Shown here in pieces: positions 18,166 through 26,380 of a stretch of DNA of 64,000 nucleotides. Each line of letters begins with the position of its first letter. The stretch's first letter is position 1. The position numbers and the translations under genes are program-made. Origin of the DNA: Ardenticatenaceae bacterium. GTDB lineage: Bacteria; Chloroflexota; Anaerolineae; Promineifilales; Promineifilaceae. The DNA lies in contig JACKBX010000004.1 in the NCBI GenBank assembly GCA_020634375.1, forward strand, positions 372,001 through 436,000, in the 5' to 3' direction. The notes under the pieces are model-generated. The model worked only from the letters and a program-made list of their open reading frames with translations, did not search any database and was not told where the DNA came from.

Positions 18166-20292
18166 ATGACACACTCGAAGTTTAGCCGTCTTGCTTTATT
18201 GTTTGTACTCTTTGTTGCTGGCATCTGGTTGGTGACAAAAGCAGCAGGCCCTGCGCCAGAAAGCGCAGAACGCCAGCAAGCCATTCAGGCGTTAGCTCCT
18301 ATTTCCCCAGATCGCTCGGTGGGTGAAGCTGTAGCTGAGGTGGCTGCCGCTAACACGGCCGTGCGTCCCGTTGCCGTTAACTTGCGGGAAATCCCCGCCG
18401 GTGTTTATGATCCCAACAACCAGTTTGATCGTTGGCAGCGTGGCGAAATAGACCTGGATGAGGCTGATAGCATCCGCAGCGCCGCGGAAATGGCGGCCTT
18501 GCGCAAAGCCTCCTTAGAAATGGCTCCCAGCGCTAATGTTGATCAGGCAGCCAGCGCACCCAGTTTGAATGCTCCGGCAGGCGGGGCCAGCTTTGATAGC
18601 TTGGATTACAACGAATGCTGTGGCGGTGGTGGTAACGTTCCCCCCGATCCTGAAATTGCTGTGGGGCCGAATCACGTGATTGCTGTGGTCAATGTTGCCT
18701 TTGAAATTTATGATACCAATGGCAACTCTTTGGTTGGCCCAACGACATTCGACAGCTTCATGTCTGCCGACCCCAATTGCACCGGTGTATTTGACCCCAA
18801 CGCCAACTACGATGAAGAATATGACCGTTTTGTGCTAGGCATTGATGCCGATGGCACGCATTACTGCGTGGCTGTATCGCAAACAGGCGACCCTACTGGC
18901 TCTTGGAATATTTATTCGTTCTCTACGCTGGCAAGTACCCGCGATTTCTTTGATTACCCGCACGCTGGGATTGGCCGTGATGCCATCTACATGGGCGCGA
19001 ACATTTTTGGCCGCGTCAGTTTCAAGCAGGCACAGATCTGGGCGTTTGATAAGGTTGCCATGTATAACGGGCAGGCGGCAACGGCCGTTACCCAAATCCT
19101 CGGCAGTGCCCACGACACCCCGCAGCCGTTGAACTTGCATGGTTGGAATCAGGGAACCTGGCCTAGCAGCGGCCCACACTACTTCTTCGCCGAAACCAAC
19201 TACGATGGTTCTACACATACCGTCTTTGCCTGGAATGATCCCTTTGGCGCAAACACATTGAGCACCGTCGGCACGGTGAATTTGAATGCGGCAACGGGTG
19301 TCACCGCCGGGATGCCTGTAGACACGCCACAGTTGGGCGGCCAAACTATTCAGGCCAACGACTTCCGTCCGCAAGACTTTGAATACCGTAATGGTTATGC
19401 CTGGACATCTTCGACCGTTGCCTGTAATCCGGGCAGCGGCACAGTAAACTGTGTGCGTTGGGCCAAGATTAACCCGGCTACACCAGCGGTGGTAGACGCT
19501 GGTGTCTATGGCAGTAATGGCGAGTACCGCACTTTTGCTGACCTGGCAGTGAATGCTTGTGAAGATATGGCTGTGGGTTACACCAAGTCCAGCACCAGCA
19601 TGTATCCGGCTATCTGGTACACTGGACGGCTGAATACGGATGCCGCAGGTACACTGCAAGCTGAAGCGCAGTTGAAAGCGGGCGAAATTGCTTATACCTC
19701 TTTTGAAACCAGCGCACCGCGTCGCTGGGGCGATTACACGGAAATGACGATTGCCCCGGATGGTGTGACGTTCTGGTACCTGGGTGAGTACAGCAAGAAT
19801 ACGGGTAACAGCAATGGGTATTGGGGCACGTATATTGGCTCCTTTAGCTATGCCTGTGATCCCGGCAGTGGCGGCGACCCGACACCAACCCCGGTTCCAC
19901 CAACGCCAACCCCGGTTCCGCCGACGCCGACCCCGGTTCCGCCGACGCCGACTCCAGCTCCGACCAGCTCGATGCATGTGGGTGATTTGGATGGCACGGC
20001 CGTTCCCAATCACAACAAGTGGGATGCCACTGTGACCGTGCTAATTGTCAGCAGCAGCGGCAGCCCTGTTGCCAATGCCACTGTCAGCGGTAGTTGGGAT
20101 GTGGCGGGCAGCAGCAGTTGCACCACCAACAGCAGCGGCTTGTGCAGCATGACGGTCGTTCGCCTGCGCAGCAGCAGCGCGACCTTCACAGTTAGCAACG
20201 TCAGCGCCAGCGGCTACACCTATGATGCCGGCGCCAACACCGACCCCGACGGTGACAGCAACGGCACAAGCATCACCATTTTGCGGCCGTAA
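18166..20292 (+). CDS. Large secreted protein with PT-rich linker and C-terminal Ig-like domain
   Basis: A 708-aa protein with a signal peptide (about 1-26) and a helical pro-region to about 130. A large central domain (about 140-565) starts with CCGGGGNVPPDPEIAVGPNHVI and resembles a beta-propeller type fold with repeated Asp/Asn-rich strands. A Pro-Thr linker (about 570-600) leads to a C-terminal Ser/Gly-rich beta domain (about 600-708) like bacterial Ig-like modules. The long linker indicates a surface or extracellular protein. AGGAGGAAGT precedes the ATG. I cannot name an enzyme activity. It forms a single-gene unit with its own terminator. Confidence 0.75.
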   Translation: MTHSKFSRLALLFVLFVAGIWLVTKAAGPAPESAERQQAIQALAPISPDRSVGEAVAEVAAANTAVRPVAVNLREIPAGVYDPNNQFDRWQRGEIDLDEADSIRSAAEMAALRKASLEMAPSANVDQAASAPSLNAPAGGASFDSLDYNECCGGGGNVPPDPEIAVGPNHVIAVVNVAFEIYDTNGNSLVGPTTFDSFMSADPNCTGVFDPNANYDEEYDRFVLGIDADGTHYCVAVSQTGDPTGSWNIYSFSTLASTRDFFDYPHAGIGRDAIYMGANIFGRVSFKQAQIWAFDKVAMYNGQAATAVTQILGSAHDTPQPLNLHGWNQGTWPSSGPHYFFAETNYDGSTHTVFAWNDPFGANTLSTVGTVNLNAATGVTAGMPVDTPQLGGQTIQANDFRPQDFEYRNGYAWTSSTVACNPGSGTVNCVRWAKINPATPAVVDAGVYGSNGEYRTFADLAVNACEDMAVGYTKSSTSMYPAIWYTGRLNTDAAGTLQAEAQLKAGEIAYTSFETSAPRRWGDYTEMTIAPDGVTFWYLGEYSKNTGNSNGYWGTYIGSFSYACDPGSGGDPTPTPVPPTPTPVPPTPTPVPPTPTPAPTSSMHVGDLDGTAVPNHNKWDATVTVLIVSSSGSPVANATVSGSWDVAGSSSCTTNSSGLCSMTVVRLRSSSATFTVSNVSASGYTYDAGANTDPDGDSNGTSITILRP
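19881..19967 (+). repeat. 18-bp tandem repeat encoding PTPTPVP linker
   Basis: About four copies of an 18-bp unit encode PTPTPV/PPTPTP within the secreted protein. Such Pro-Thr linkers separate domains of extracellular proteins. Confidence 0.85.
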
Positions 20293-20320
20293 AGCACAAA
20301 ATAGTTCTGTGTGCAATATA

Positions 20321-20356
20321 AAAAGCGGGTGGCTTGATCAGGCCACCCGCTTTTTT
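20321..20356. terminator. Bidirectional terminator
   Basis: AAAAGCGGGTGGC (20321-20333) and GCCACCCGCTTTT (20342-20354) form a perfect 13-bp stem with an 8-base loop and T-tracts on both strands. It lies between the convergent secreted-protein gene and the minus-strand gene ending at 20386. Confidence 0.95.
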
Positions 20357-20385
20357 GACGACTAACGACGTTGTCTCGAAGTCTA

Positions 20386-21039
20386 TTATGATTCTGCTAA
20401 TAACGTTTCCAGATTTTGTAGATCAGCGGGCCATAAGCTGTGCTTTTTCAGGGCGGCAATCAGTTCGTGGACGATGTGATCTTCCTCGCGGATATTTCCA
20501 TTTCGTGCATTGGGTGGTATCTCTGCATAAGCGTGACTCATGCTCAACAACCCGGCTGCAAATAAACGATCTGGTTCCAGGCTAGCAAGTTTCTTTTGAA
20601 ACGCAAACGGATGGTGTACCCAGGCGGCCTCTTGCCGGGCTAATAATGCCTCAAACTCGCTGACTAAACGGGTGACGGCCGTTTGTGACGTGACCAAATT
20701 CAAAATAGGAGCCGTTGAAGTTAACGTACACAGCGTCAAATCATCCTGATTGATAATCGTCAATTTGCCGCCAAAAGAGAAGGCTTCAACCAACTTGCCT
20801 TTGCGATCATGCAGGAGGATGCGCCCGGCGCACACGCGGTAATCTCGTGGGCCGTGCCAATTGTGAGCTAGCGTGAGATGCTCCCGCCCACCATCCAGCC
20901 CCATAACGCGGAAGTCTGCGCGTTCGGGATCATAATGGCGTTGGGTAGGGTGGGCAAAGAGGCTAATGTCCAATCGGGAATGCGCCATGGGGTGGCCTAT
21001 TTCGGAAGGGTAAAAGTGATAGCCAAGTTCAATGTCCAT
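20386..21039 (-). CDS. Unknown cytoplasmic protein
   Basis: A 217-aa protein without signal peptide or membrane helices. The first half is beta-rich (MDIELGYHFYPSEIGHPMAHSRLDISLF, then GRILLHDRKGKLVEAFSFGG) and the second half helical (VSEFEALLARQEAAW, HIVHELIAALKKHS). I do not recognise the family. It is preceded on its strand by a heptamer repeat array and then the cyclotransferase gene would be downstream in the opposite sense of reading order; spacing gives no clear operon. Coding is supported by length, codon pattern and the terminator at its 3' end. Confidence 0.6.
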   Translation of the reverse strand: MDIELGYHFYPSEIGHPMAHSRLDISLFAHPTQRHYDPERADFRVMGLDGGREHLTLAHNWHGPRDYRVCAGRILLHDRKGKLVEAFSFGGKLTIINQDDLTLCTLTSTAPILNLVTSQTAVTRLVSEFEALLARQEAAWVHHPFAFQKKLASLEPDRLFAAGLLSMSHAYAEIPPNARNGNIREEDHIVHELIAALKKHSLWPADLQNLETLLAES

Positions 21040-21057
21040 AAGACTTTCCTGGGGCTG

Positions 21058-21090
21058 AAGATTGGAGATTAACGATTAAAGATTGAACAG
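21058..21090. repeat. Degenerate 7-bp tandem repeat array
   Basis: GATTGGA, GATTAAC, GATTAAA, GATTGAA: four units in perfect 7-bp phase between two minus-strand genes. Confidence 0.65.
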
Positions 21091-21101
21091 TCTCCAGTCC
21101 A

Positions 21102-22001
21102 CTATGGCAGGGGTTCTACTTCAATTTCAAAGAGGAGCGGCCAATATTTGCCGGTGACAAAGAGACGGCCGTTGCCCGCGTCAACCATAATCCCATTCAA
21201 CACATCCACATGATTCAGCCGTTGTGCCGGACTGAGCAGCCCCGTGAGGTCTACCCAGCCTGTGACACGGCCGTCCGCCGGGTCAATGCGGGCGATGCGA
21301 TCCGTCTGCCACACATTCGCCCACACCTCGCCATTGATATACTCCAACTCATTCAGCCGTACCACCGGGCCATTTTCGTCATGCACCTGCACACGGCCGA
21401 TTTCCTCTAGCGTTTCCGGGTTCCAAAAGTAGAGGGTGTCCGTGCCATCGCTCATAATCAGCTTTTCGCCATCGTGCGTGATGCCCCAGCCCTCGGTGGG
21501 ATAGCTGAATTCCTCCAGCAGTTCAAAGCTCGTTTTATCGTAAATGAACCCGACGTGACTCTGCCACGTAAGCTGGATAATGCGCTCGTCCCACACCACA
21601 ATGCCTTCGCCAAAATACTGATCGGGCAGATTGATGCTTTGCAGCACATCGCCACTTTCCAAATCTACGCGGCGCAGGGTGGAGATGCCGCCGTAGTTGC
21701 GGCTGAGGCCGGTGCCTTCGTACACGGTGCCGTCATCCCAAACCAGCCCTTGCGTGAAAGCGGTGGGGTCGTGCGGGTAGCTGTTGATGACGCGATAGGT
21801 GTATTGTACGGCCGTATCTCCCCGCACCGTCGCCATTGGCAGCACAACGGGGGTTGGCGTGTTGGTTGTTGGTTGCTGGTTGCTGGTTGTTGGCGTGGTT
21901 GGGGTGATGGGAACGGCCGTTGCCGTCACCTCTCCCGCCACATTGCAAGCCGCCAACCACAACAACAAAACCAGCAATCCCACACGAAAAACTTTTACCA
22001 T
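21102..22001 (-). CDS. Glutaminyl-peptide cyclotransferase-like lipoprotein
   Basis: A 299-aa lipoprotein: signal peptide ending in the lipobox LLWLAACN, a Thr/Pro-rich linker (about 25-60), then a five-bladed propeller domain of the plant/bacterial glutamine cyclotransferase family (YPHDPTAFTQGLVW, YEGTGLSRNYGGISTLRRVD, ITHDGEKLIMSDGTDTLYFW, LNELEYINGEVWANVWQTD, LFVTGKYWPLLFEIE). These enzymes convert N-terminal Gln to pyroglutamate, outside the cytoplasm. Part of the linker is encoded by a heptamer repeat array (21847-21905). The ATG overlaps the end of the ABM gene by 7 bp, so the two are probably co-transcribed. Confidence 0.88.
   Translation of the reverse strand: MVKVFRVGLLVLLLWLAACNVAGEVTATAVPITPTTPTTSNQQPTTNTPTPVVLPMATVRGDTAVQYTYRVINSYPHDPTAFTQGLVWDDGTVYEGTGLSRNYGGISTLRRVDLESGDVLQSINLPDQYFGEGIVVWDERIIQLTWQSHVGFIYDKTSFELLEEFSYPTEGWGITHDGEKLIMSDGTDTLYFWNPETLEEIGRVQVHDENGPVVRLNELEYINGEVWANVWQTDRIARIDPADGRVTGWVDLTGLLSPAQRLNHVDVLNGIMVDAGNGRLFVTGKYWPLLFEIEVEPLP
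21847..21905. repeat. Heptamer array inside a coding sequence
   Basis: About six units of GTTGGTT/GCTGGTT recur every 7 bp inside the cyclotransferase gene and encode the Gln/Pro/Thr/Asn linker after the lipobox. The same sequence type lies at 24187-24280. Confidence 0.65.
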
Positions 22002-22309
22002 GCCTCCTCCTCATCGGGGAACAGTGCATCCAGTTGCCAGCCCATCCCCTTACGGGCAAACATCTCTTGCCCAAACACCGTATCCTTAAACTGCAAAAAG
22101 TGCGCCGTCTGCAAATGCGTTTCTCGCGCTGCGGCGTCGCGGTAAACCTCCATCAGGCAAAAATGCGTGGGGTCTTCGCTGTCTTGCAGCACATCAAAGC
22201 GGATGATGCCCGGCTCCTGCACGGTCAGTCGCGCATTCGCCAAAATCGCCGCTTTGTACGCCTCCACTAACTCCGGTTTGATGAAATGGTGGAATTGAAA
22301 GATGAGCAT
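21995..22309 (-). CDS. Antibiotic biosynthesis monooxygenase (ABM/YgiN-like) protein
   Basis: A 104-aa protein with the ABM fold pattern: FQFHHFIKPELVEAYKAAILANA, EPGIIRFDVLQDSEDPTHFCLMEVYRD, and HLQTAHFLQFKDTV. Members are small dimeric cofactor-free oxygenases acting on quinols or related aromatics. The ATG at 22309 has GAAGGAGA upstream; a longer frame to 22342 is less likely because it reads into a palindrome. It overlaps the cyclotransferase start by 7 bp and follows the methyltransferase gene on the same strand. Confidence 0.85.
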   Translation of the reverse strand: MLIFQFHHFIKPELVEAYKAAILANARLTVQEPGIIRFDVLQDSEDPTHFCLMEVYRDAAARETHLQTAHFLQFKDTVFGQEMFARKGMGWQLDALFPDEEEAW

Positions 22310-22331
22310 GAGTGTCTCCTTCGTGAAGCAG

Positions 22332-22364
22332 AGATTTGTCAAATCTCAAAGATTTGACAAATCT
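22332..22364. repeat. Perfect 15-bp inverted repeat with palindromic arms
   Basis: AGATTTGTCAAATCT, CAA, then AGATTTGACAAATCT. Each arm is also nearly self-complementary, so alternative hairpins are possible. It sits in the short gap between two minus-strand genes and overlaps the last codon of the methyltransferase gene. Confidence 0.75.
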
Positions 22365-22821
22365 ACCCTTTTCTAAACGGGAACAGCGCGTGCGTCCGTG
22401 CTTTGTAGGCACGGTATTCATCGCCAAAGGTTTGCTCAAGGTAGCGGTCTTCTTGGGGGATGAGGTGGCGGAAATAGGCGTAGGTTGCCAGACAAACGAG
22501 CATCATCGGCCAGGAGGCAACGGCCAACGCCAACCCTGGCATAATCCCCAAAATGTGCGCGGCGTAGAGGGGGTGACGCATACGGCCGTACAACCCCGTC
22601 GTTACCAAATGCCCGGCGGCATAGGCGCGGGTGACGGCGCGTGCGGAGATGACCATCCCCACCAGCCCGGCCATCACCCACAGAACGGCGAAGAGGAAAA
22701 CGGCCGTGCCCTCTAAAAACGGCAGCCGCAAAAAAGCAAACTGACGGCTCAACCACGCCGCCAGCAGCAGCGCCGCGTATGCCGGAAACAGCAGCCGTAC
22801 CCCCACACCCCACACAGACAT
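22363..22821 (-). CDS. Isoprenylcysteine carboxyl methyltransferase-like membrane protein
   Basis: A 152-aa protein with about four membrane helices and the ICMT/phospholipid methyltransferase motif GLYGRMRHPLYAAHILG followed by EDRYLEQTFGDEYRAYKARTHALFPF. The RHPxY and E-R...F..Y.xY signature binds SAM at the membrane. Bacterial members methylate small lipophilic substrates, and the true substrate here is unknown. The ATG at 22821 overlaps the stop of the FAD oxidoreductase (TAATG), so the genes are coupled. Confidence 0.85.
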   Translation of the reverse strand: MSVWGVGVRLLFPAYAALLLAAWLSRQFAFLRLPFLEGTAVFLFAVLWVMAGLVGMVISARAVTRAYAAGHLVTTGLYGRMRHPLYAAHILGIMPGLALAVASWPMMLVCLATYAYFRHLIPQEDRYLEQTFGDEYRAYKARTHALFPFRKG

Positions 22822-24232
22822 TACAACTGCCCCGCCCCGGCATCCCAATTTTCCAGCAATGCGTGATACGCCGGGTCATCGTAGCGGCTGAGGAGAAAGG
22901 CGGGCGCGTAATCGGGCAAATTTGCCCCGCTGACGTGCGCCGCCAGCAGTTCGCCCGCCGCCATGCTCGCCATAATGCCGTAGCCGGACAACGCGCCAAT
23001 CACATAGGCGCCATCCACCGGCAGCGGCCCAATCAGCGGGCGATTTTCCGGCGTTTTGCAATAGTAGCCGCCGTCCACCACCGGCTTGCTCATGCGCTGC
23101 AAATAGGGCGCGAGGGCGGGAACCATGCGCGAGAGGCCGCGCACCACCACCTCGGCGTACTCCGGCTCAAAGCGCACCGGCCACACCGGTTCCTGCGTTT
23201 TGATGTGGTAGGTCCACAGCAGCAGCAGCGTGGTCGCGCCATCGCCCCCCTCTGGGCGGAAATGTGCCCCGCCGGGGAATGGCTCCAGCAGCCAGCGCGT
23301 CTCGGCGCTTTCCGCCAAAAACTCGCGCTCCTCATCGCTCCAGGGCAGGGTGATGGGGTCTTGCCAAATCATCAGCGGCACATCGCGGGGGATAATGCCG
23401 AGGGTGTCCTCGAAGGCAATTTTGCCGTGCAGCTCGTTGATGATCGGCAGGTCTACGCCGATTAGCTGCGCCGTTTGCCGCAGCAGCGGCCCGCTGGCAA
23501 TGATGAATGTGTCGGCGGCGATAGCCACTGGTTCGCCATCTTGGGTGATGTGGATGGTGCGGATGGCGTTATCGGCCACGTCTACACCCACAACCTGCCC
23601 TTTGATTAGCTGCACGCCGTGCGCTTTGGCCTGCTCCAGTAAATACATGCCGTACTGTTGGGCACTGAGCCAGCCGCAGCGGCGCGGATGCAGCGCCGCC
23701 AGCGCATCATCGGCCAAGAAGGGGAAGTGTGGCGGATGAGGGCCGGATCGAGCAGCAGGTCTGCGCCGTCGGGTTGGTTGCGGTAGCCGTGTGCGGGGGC
23801 GGGTTGGTAGGCGGTGGGGGTGGCGGTACGGCCGTCATGCACGCGCAGCGGCCCTGCACCCAAATCAGAAATGGCTTGAGCGTTTTCGTGGAGGGCGGCG
23901 GCGGTGTGGGGAACGGCCGTGACATACACGTATCCTCGCTGATTGAGATGGAAATAATTGTCGCTTTCGTCGGCCAGTTCTTCCAACAGGTCAATGGAGC
24001 GGTTCATGAAGCGCACCATGGTGTCGCCGGGGCCGGGCCACCAGTTGCGGTAGCACTCGGTGGATTTGTCGCTGGTCAGGGTCAGCGGCGGGCGATCATC
24101 CACCAGCAGCACGTTTTGCACGCCCTGCTTCACCGCCAAATGGTACGCCGCCGACACGCCGGCGATGCCTGCGCCGCAAATCACGGTAGCTGGTGGTTGG
24201 TTGCTGGTAGTTGGTGGTTGGTTGCCGGTCAC
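22821..24232 (-). pseudogene. FAD-dependent oxidoreductase (DAO family), frameshifted
   Basis: Two overlapping frames together make one D-amino-acid/sarcosine-oxidase-like flavoprotein of about 470 aa. The upstream frame (start 24232) has the dinucleotide-binding VICGAGIAGVSAAYHLA and reads to DPALIRHT near 23727. The downstream frame continues FPFLADDALAALHPRRCGWLSAQQYGMYL and ends at 22821 with the C-terminal GALSGYGIMASMAAGELLA FAD-contact region. One missing base in the run ACTTCCCC around 23722-23732 would explain the break. The first 15 residues come from a heptamer repeat array, so the genuine start may be the VICGAGIAG region. Either a recent pseudogene or a sequencing/assembly error. 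The coupled ICMT-like gene follows directly. Confidence 0.75.
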
Positions 24233-24280
24233 TGATTACTGTCCACTGATTACTGGTTACTGGTCGCTGGTTGTTGGCTG
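24187..24280. repeat. Heptamer array spanning the oxidoreductase 5' end
   Basis: Units such as GTTGGTT, GCTGGTA and ACTGATT recur every 7 bp between the RNase Z 3' end and the start of the oxidoreductase, including the codons for the N-terminal MTGNQPPTTSNQPPAT. Confidence 0.65.
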
Positions 24281-25219
24281 CGGATTTTTTAGCCGTGTTG
24301 CGCCGCCGCGTGTGATGTGGAAGTGGTCGAAGTCGCGGGCGACGTAGGTGTGGGGGAAGATGGCCTGCGCTTCCTGGCGGATGTCGCGCTCGAAGTAGCG
24401 CCGCGAGAGGTGGGTGAGGATGAGGGTTTTGACGTTGGCGTCGCGGGCGAGTTTGGCGGCGGCGGCGGCCGTCATGTGGCCGAATTTTCGCGCCATGTCC
24501 GCTTCTGCGGCGACGTAAGTGGACTCGATGACGAGGGTGTCGGCGTCGCGGCAAATATCGAGCAGGTCGCGGGTGCGGCCTACGTCGCCAATGTGGACGT
24601 ATTTTGTGCCGGGGATGGTTTCGCCGAGTACATCGTCGGGGTGGATGGTACGGCCGTCATCCAACACAATCACCTCGCCGCGCACTAACCGTGCCCGTTC
24701 TGGGCCAAAGGGGACGCCGAGCGCTTCTGCTTTTTCGGCCAGGAACGGCCGTCGCGTCTTTTCCTCGAATACAAAGCCATAACTGTCGGAGCCGCGATGA
24801 AAGACGGGGAAGGTGGAGAGGGCGAATTTGTCGTCTTCCATGATCAGGCCGGGTGAGAGGGGGCAGAGGTCAATTTTGACGGGGGGACGGCCGTCGGGGA
24901 AAACAACGCTAAACAGCAAATTGCTCACACGTTTAAGGGCATCTTTGCCGCCGAAAATTTCCAGGTTTTCCAGATTTTCCCAGCGGGCGAGCGTAGAAAT
25001 CAGCCCGCCCAAGCCTAAAATGTGGTCGAGATGGCCGTGTGTCAGCAGCACTTTGTCCAGCCGTTTGAAGCCCAGGCCGCTTTGCAAAATCTGACGTTGT
25101 GTGCCTTCGCCACAGTCTAGCAAAAAACGGTAGTGACGATGCAGGATCATGTGCGCCGACAGGCCGCGATGGACGGAGGGCGCAGAGGAGGATGTGCCAA
25201 GAAAGATGAGTTCAAACAT
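24257..25219 (-). CDS. rnz: Ribonuclease Z (tRNA 3' endonuclease)
   Basis: A 320-aa metallo-beta-lactamase-fold nuclease. LIFLGTSSSAPSVHRG opens the protein, and the zinc motif LLTHGHLDHILGLGGL lies around residues 60-75. Later histidines are in FHRGSDSYGF, HIGDVGRT and LILTHLSRRY. RNase Z cleaves tRNA precursors after the discriminator base, which fits a genome whose tRNA-Val gene here does not encode CCA. Its last residues (NPQPTTSDQ) derive from a heptamer array. Confidence 0.93.
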   Translation of the reverse strand: MFELIFLGTSSSAPSVHRGLSAHMILHRHYRFLLDCGEGTQRQILQSGLGFKRLDKVLLTHGHLDHILGLGGLISTLARWENLENLEIFGGKDALKRVSNLLFSVVFPDGRPPVKIDLCPLSPGLIMEDDKFALSTFPVFHRGSDSYGFVFEEKTRRPFLAEKAEALGVPFGPERARLVRGEVIVLDDGRTIHPDDVLGETIPGTKYVHIGDVGRTRDLLDICRDADTLVIESTYVAAEADMARKFGHMTAAAAAKLARDANVKTLILTHLSRRYFERDIRQEAQAIFPHTYVARDFDHFHITRGGATRLKNPQPTTSDQ

Positions 25220-25313
25220 AGATGCGGTTATTGTCTATGAAAGTTCGTTGGGGGGCAACGGCCGTTTTGGGCAGGCTATTGGCAAGCTGGCATGTTGGGT
25301 TGCTTGCCAACAA

Positions 25314-25338
25314 AAAAGCCCCCATTATGGGGGCTTTT
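25314..25338 (-). terminator. Terminator for the sugar transferase gene
   Basis: AAAAGCCCCC and GGGGGCTTTT arms with a 5-base loop. On the minus strand the stem is followed by a T-run. It lies 22 bp after the stop of the minus-strand sugar transferase. Confidence 0.9.
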
Positions 25339-25359
25339 AATTGATTGGTTTAGAAGCGT

Positions 25360-26061
25360 TTAGTAAGCGCCATCACCGCGCATCACGGCTGGAATCGTGC
25401 GGAAGATGATTTTGACATCCAACCAGATTGACCAGTTGTGAATGTATTCCATGTCCAGGTTAACCCGTTCGTCGTAGGAGGTGTCGGAACGGCCGCTTAC
25501 CTGCCACAGTCCTGTCAACCCCGGGATAACTGTCATCAGCGTGTCGCCCCATTGCCCGTATTTGTTGATTTCATCGGGGGCGATGATGCGCGGGCCAACC
25601 AGAGACATGTCGCGCAGCAGCACGTTGAATAGCTGTGGGAGTTCGTCCAGGCTGAATTTGCGCAACAACTTACCAACGCGAGTTACACGGGGGTCGCACT
25701 TCAGTTTGTAATTGCGGTCTAACTCTGACTTCAGTTTAGGATATTGTGCCAGAATTTCATCGCCATTTGTGTACATGGTGCGGAACTTGAATGCATCAAA
25801 TGGGCGGTTCCCTTTACCTAAAACGCGGCGACGATAGATTACCGGGCCAGGAGAATCAAGTTTGATAGCCAGAGCAATAATGGCGAAAAGCGGCAGAATG
25901 AATAGTAACGAAGGTAACGTGAGTGTGTAGTCAAGCACAGCTTTCAAAATCTGTGAAGTCATACGGGATTGTTTACGTACAAACGACACCGAGTGGAAAG
26001 GTGTCACATTAATTTCCGGTTTTTTGATAATTACTTTATTAGCCACAGTTGTTTGTACCAT
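25360..26061 (-). CDS. Sugar transferase (undecaprenyl-phosphate glycosyl-1-phosphate transferase)
   Basis: A 233-aa bacterial sugar transferase: one membrane helix (about 45-70), then PVIYRRRVLGKGNRPFDAFKFRTM, KLRKFSLDELPQLFNVLLRDMSLVGPR and PGLTGLWQVSGRSD. These motifs are typical of WbaP/WcaJ C-terminal catalytic domains, which load the first sugar phosphate onto undecaprenyl phosphate. It lacks the extra N-terminal helices of full-length WbaP proteins, so it is of the short type. AGGAAGGA precedes the ATG. It heads the surface-polysaccharide region and is divergent from the GT2 gene. Confidence 0.92.
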   Translation of the reverse strand: MVQTTVANKVIIKKPEINVTPFHSVSFVRKQSRMTSQILKAVLDYTLTLPSLLFILPLFAIIALAIKLDSPGPVIYRRRVLGKGNRPFDAFKFRTMYTNGDEILAQYPKLKSELDRNYKLKCDPRVTRVGKLLRKFSLDELPQLFNVLLRDMSLVGPRIIAPDEINKYGQWGDTLMTVIPGLTGLWQVSGRSDTSYDERVNLDMEYIHNWSIWLDVKIIFRTIPAVMRGDGAY

Positions 26062-26380
26062 TTCGTCCTTCCTAAATAAGTCCCTATAGTCGATAGCAAA
26101 TGTATTGGGAAATAATCAATGTCAATTTAACTTCTTTGGTGTGATACCTTGAGTGTATGGTTGCATCCTTACAAGGAAACTTACATTTAGCTGACGCTCC
26201 GATTTGCGAATGATAGCCATTGACCATGCCATAGTGTATGCTATGCTTGGCAAAACTAAGCGGATGGTGTACCTGGTTGAACCCATGATTCATTCCAGGG
26301 GTTAGACGGGTATCTACAAATTGAAGTGATCGAATAATTTCTTTTGGGATAGATTGTGTGGTCAAGATAGCGAGGGTGAC
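26062..26380. other. Intergenic region between divergent glycan genes
   Basis: About 320 bp of relatively AT-rich DNA between the divergent sugar transferase and GT2 genes. It must hold both promoters, but I see no convincing -35/-10 pair. No repeat array, no ACGGCCGT site and no credible small gene are visible. Confidence 0.5.

Noticed and set aside
18835..20013. 392-codon open frame on the minus strand
   Set aside because: It is antisense to the secreted-protein gene, has no family features, and the plus-strand frame has a signal peptide, domain structure and ribosome binding site.
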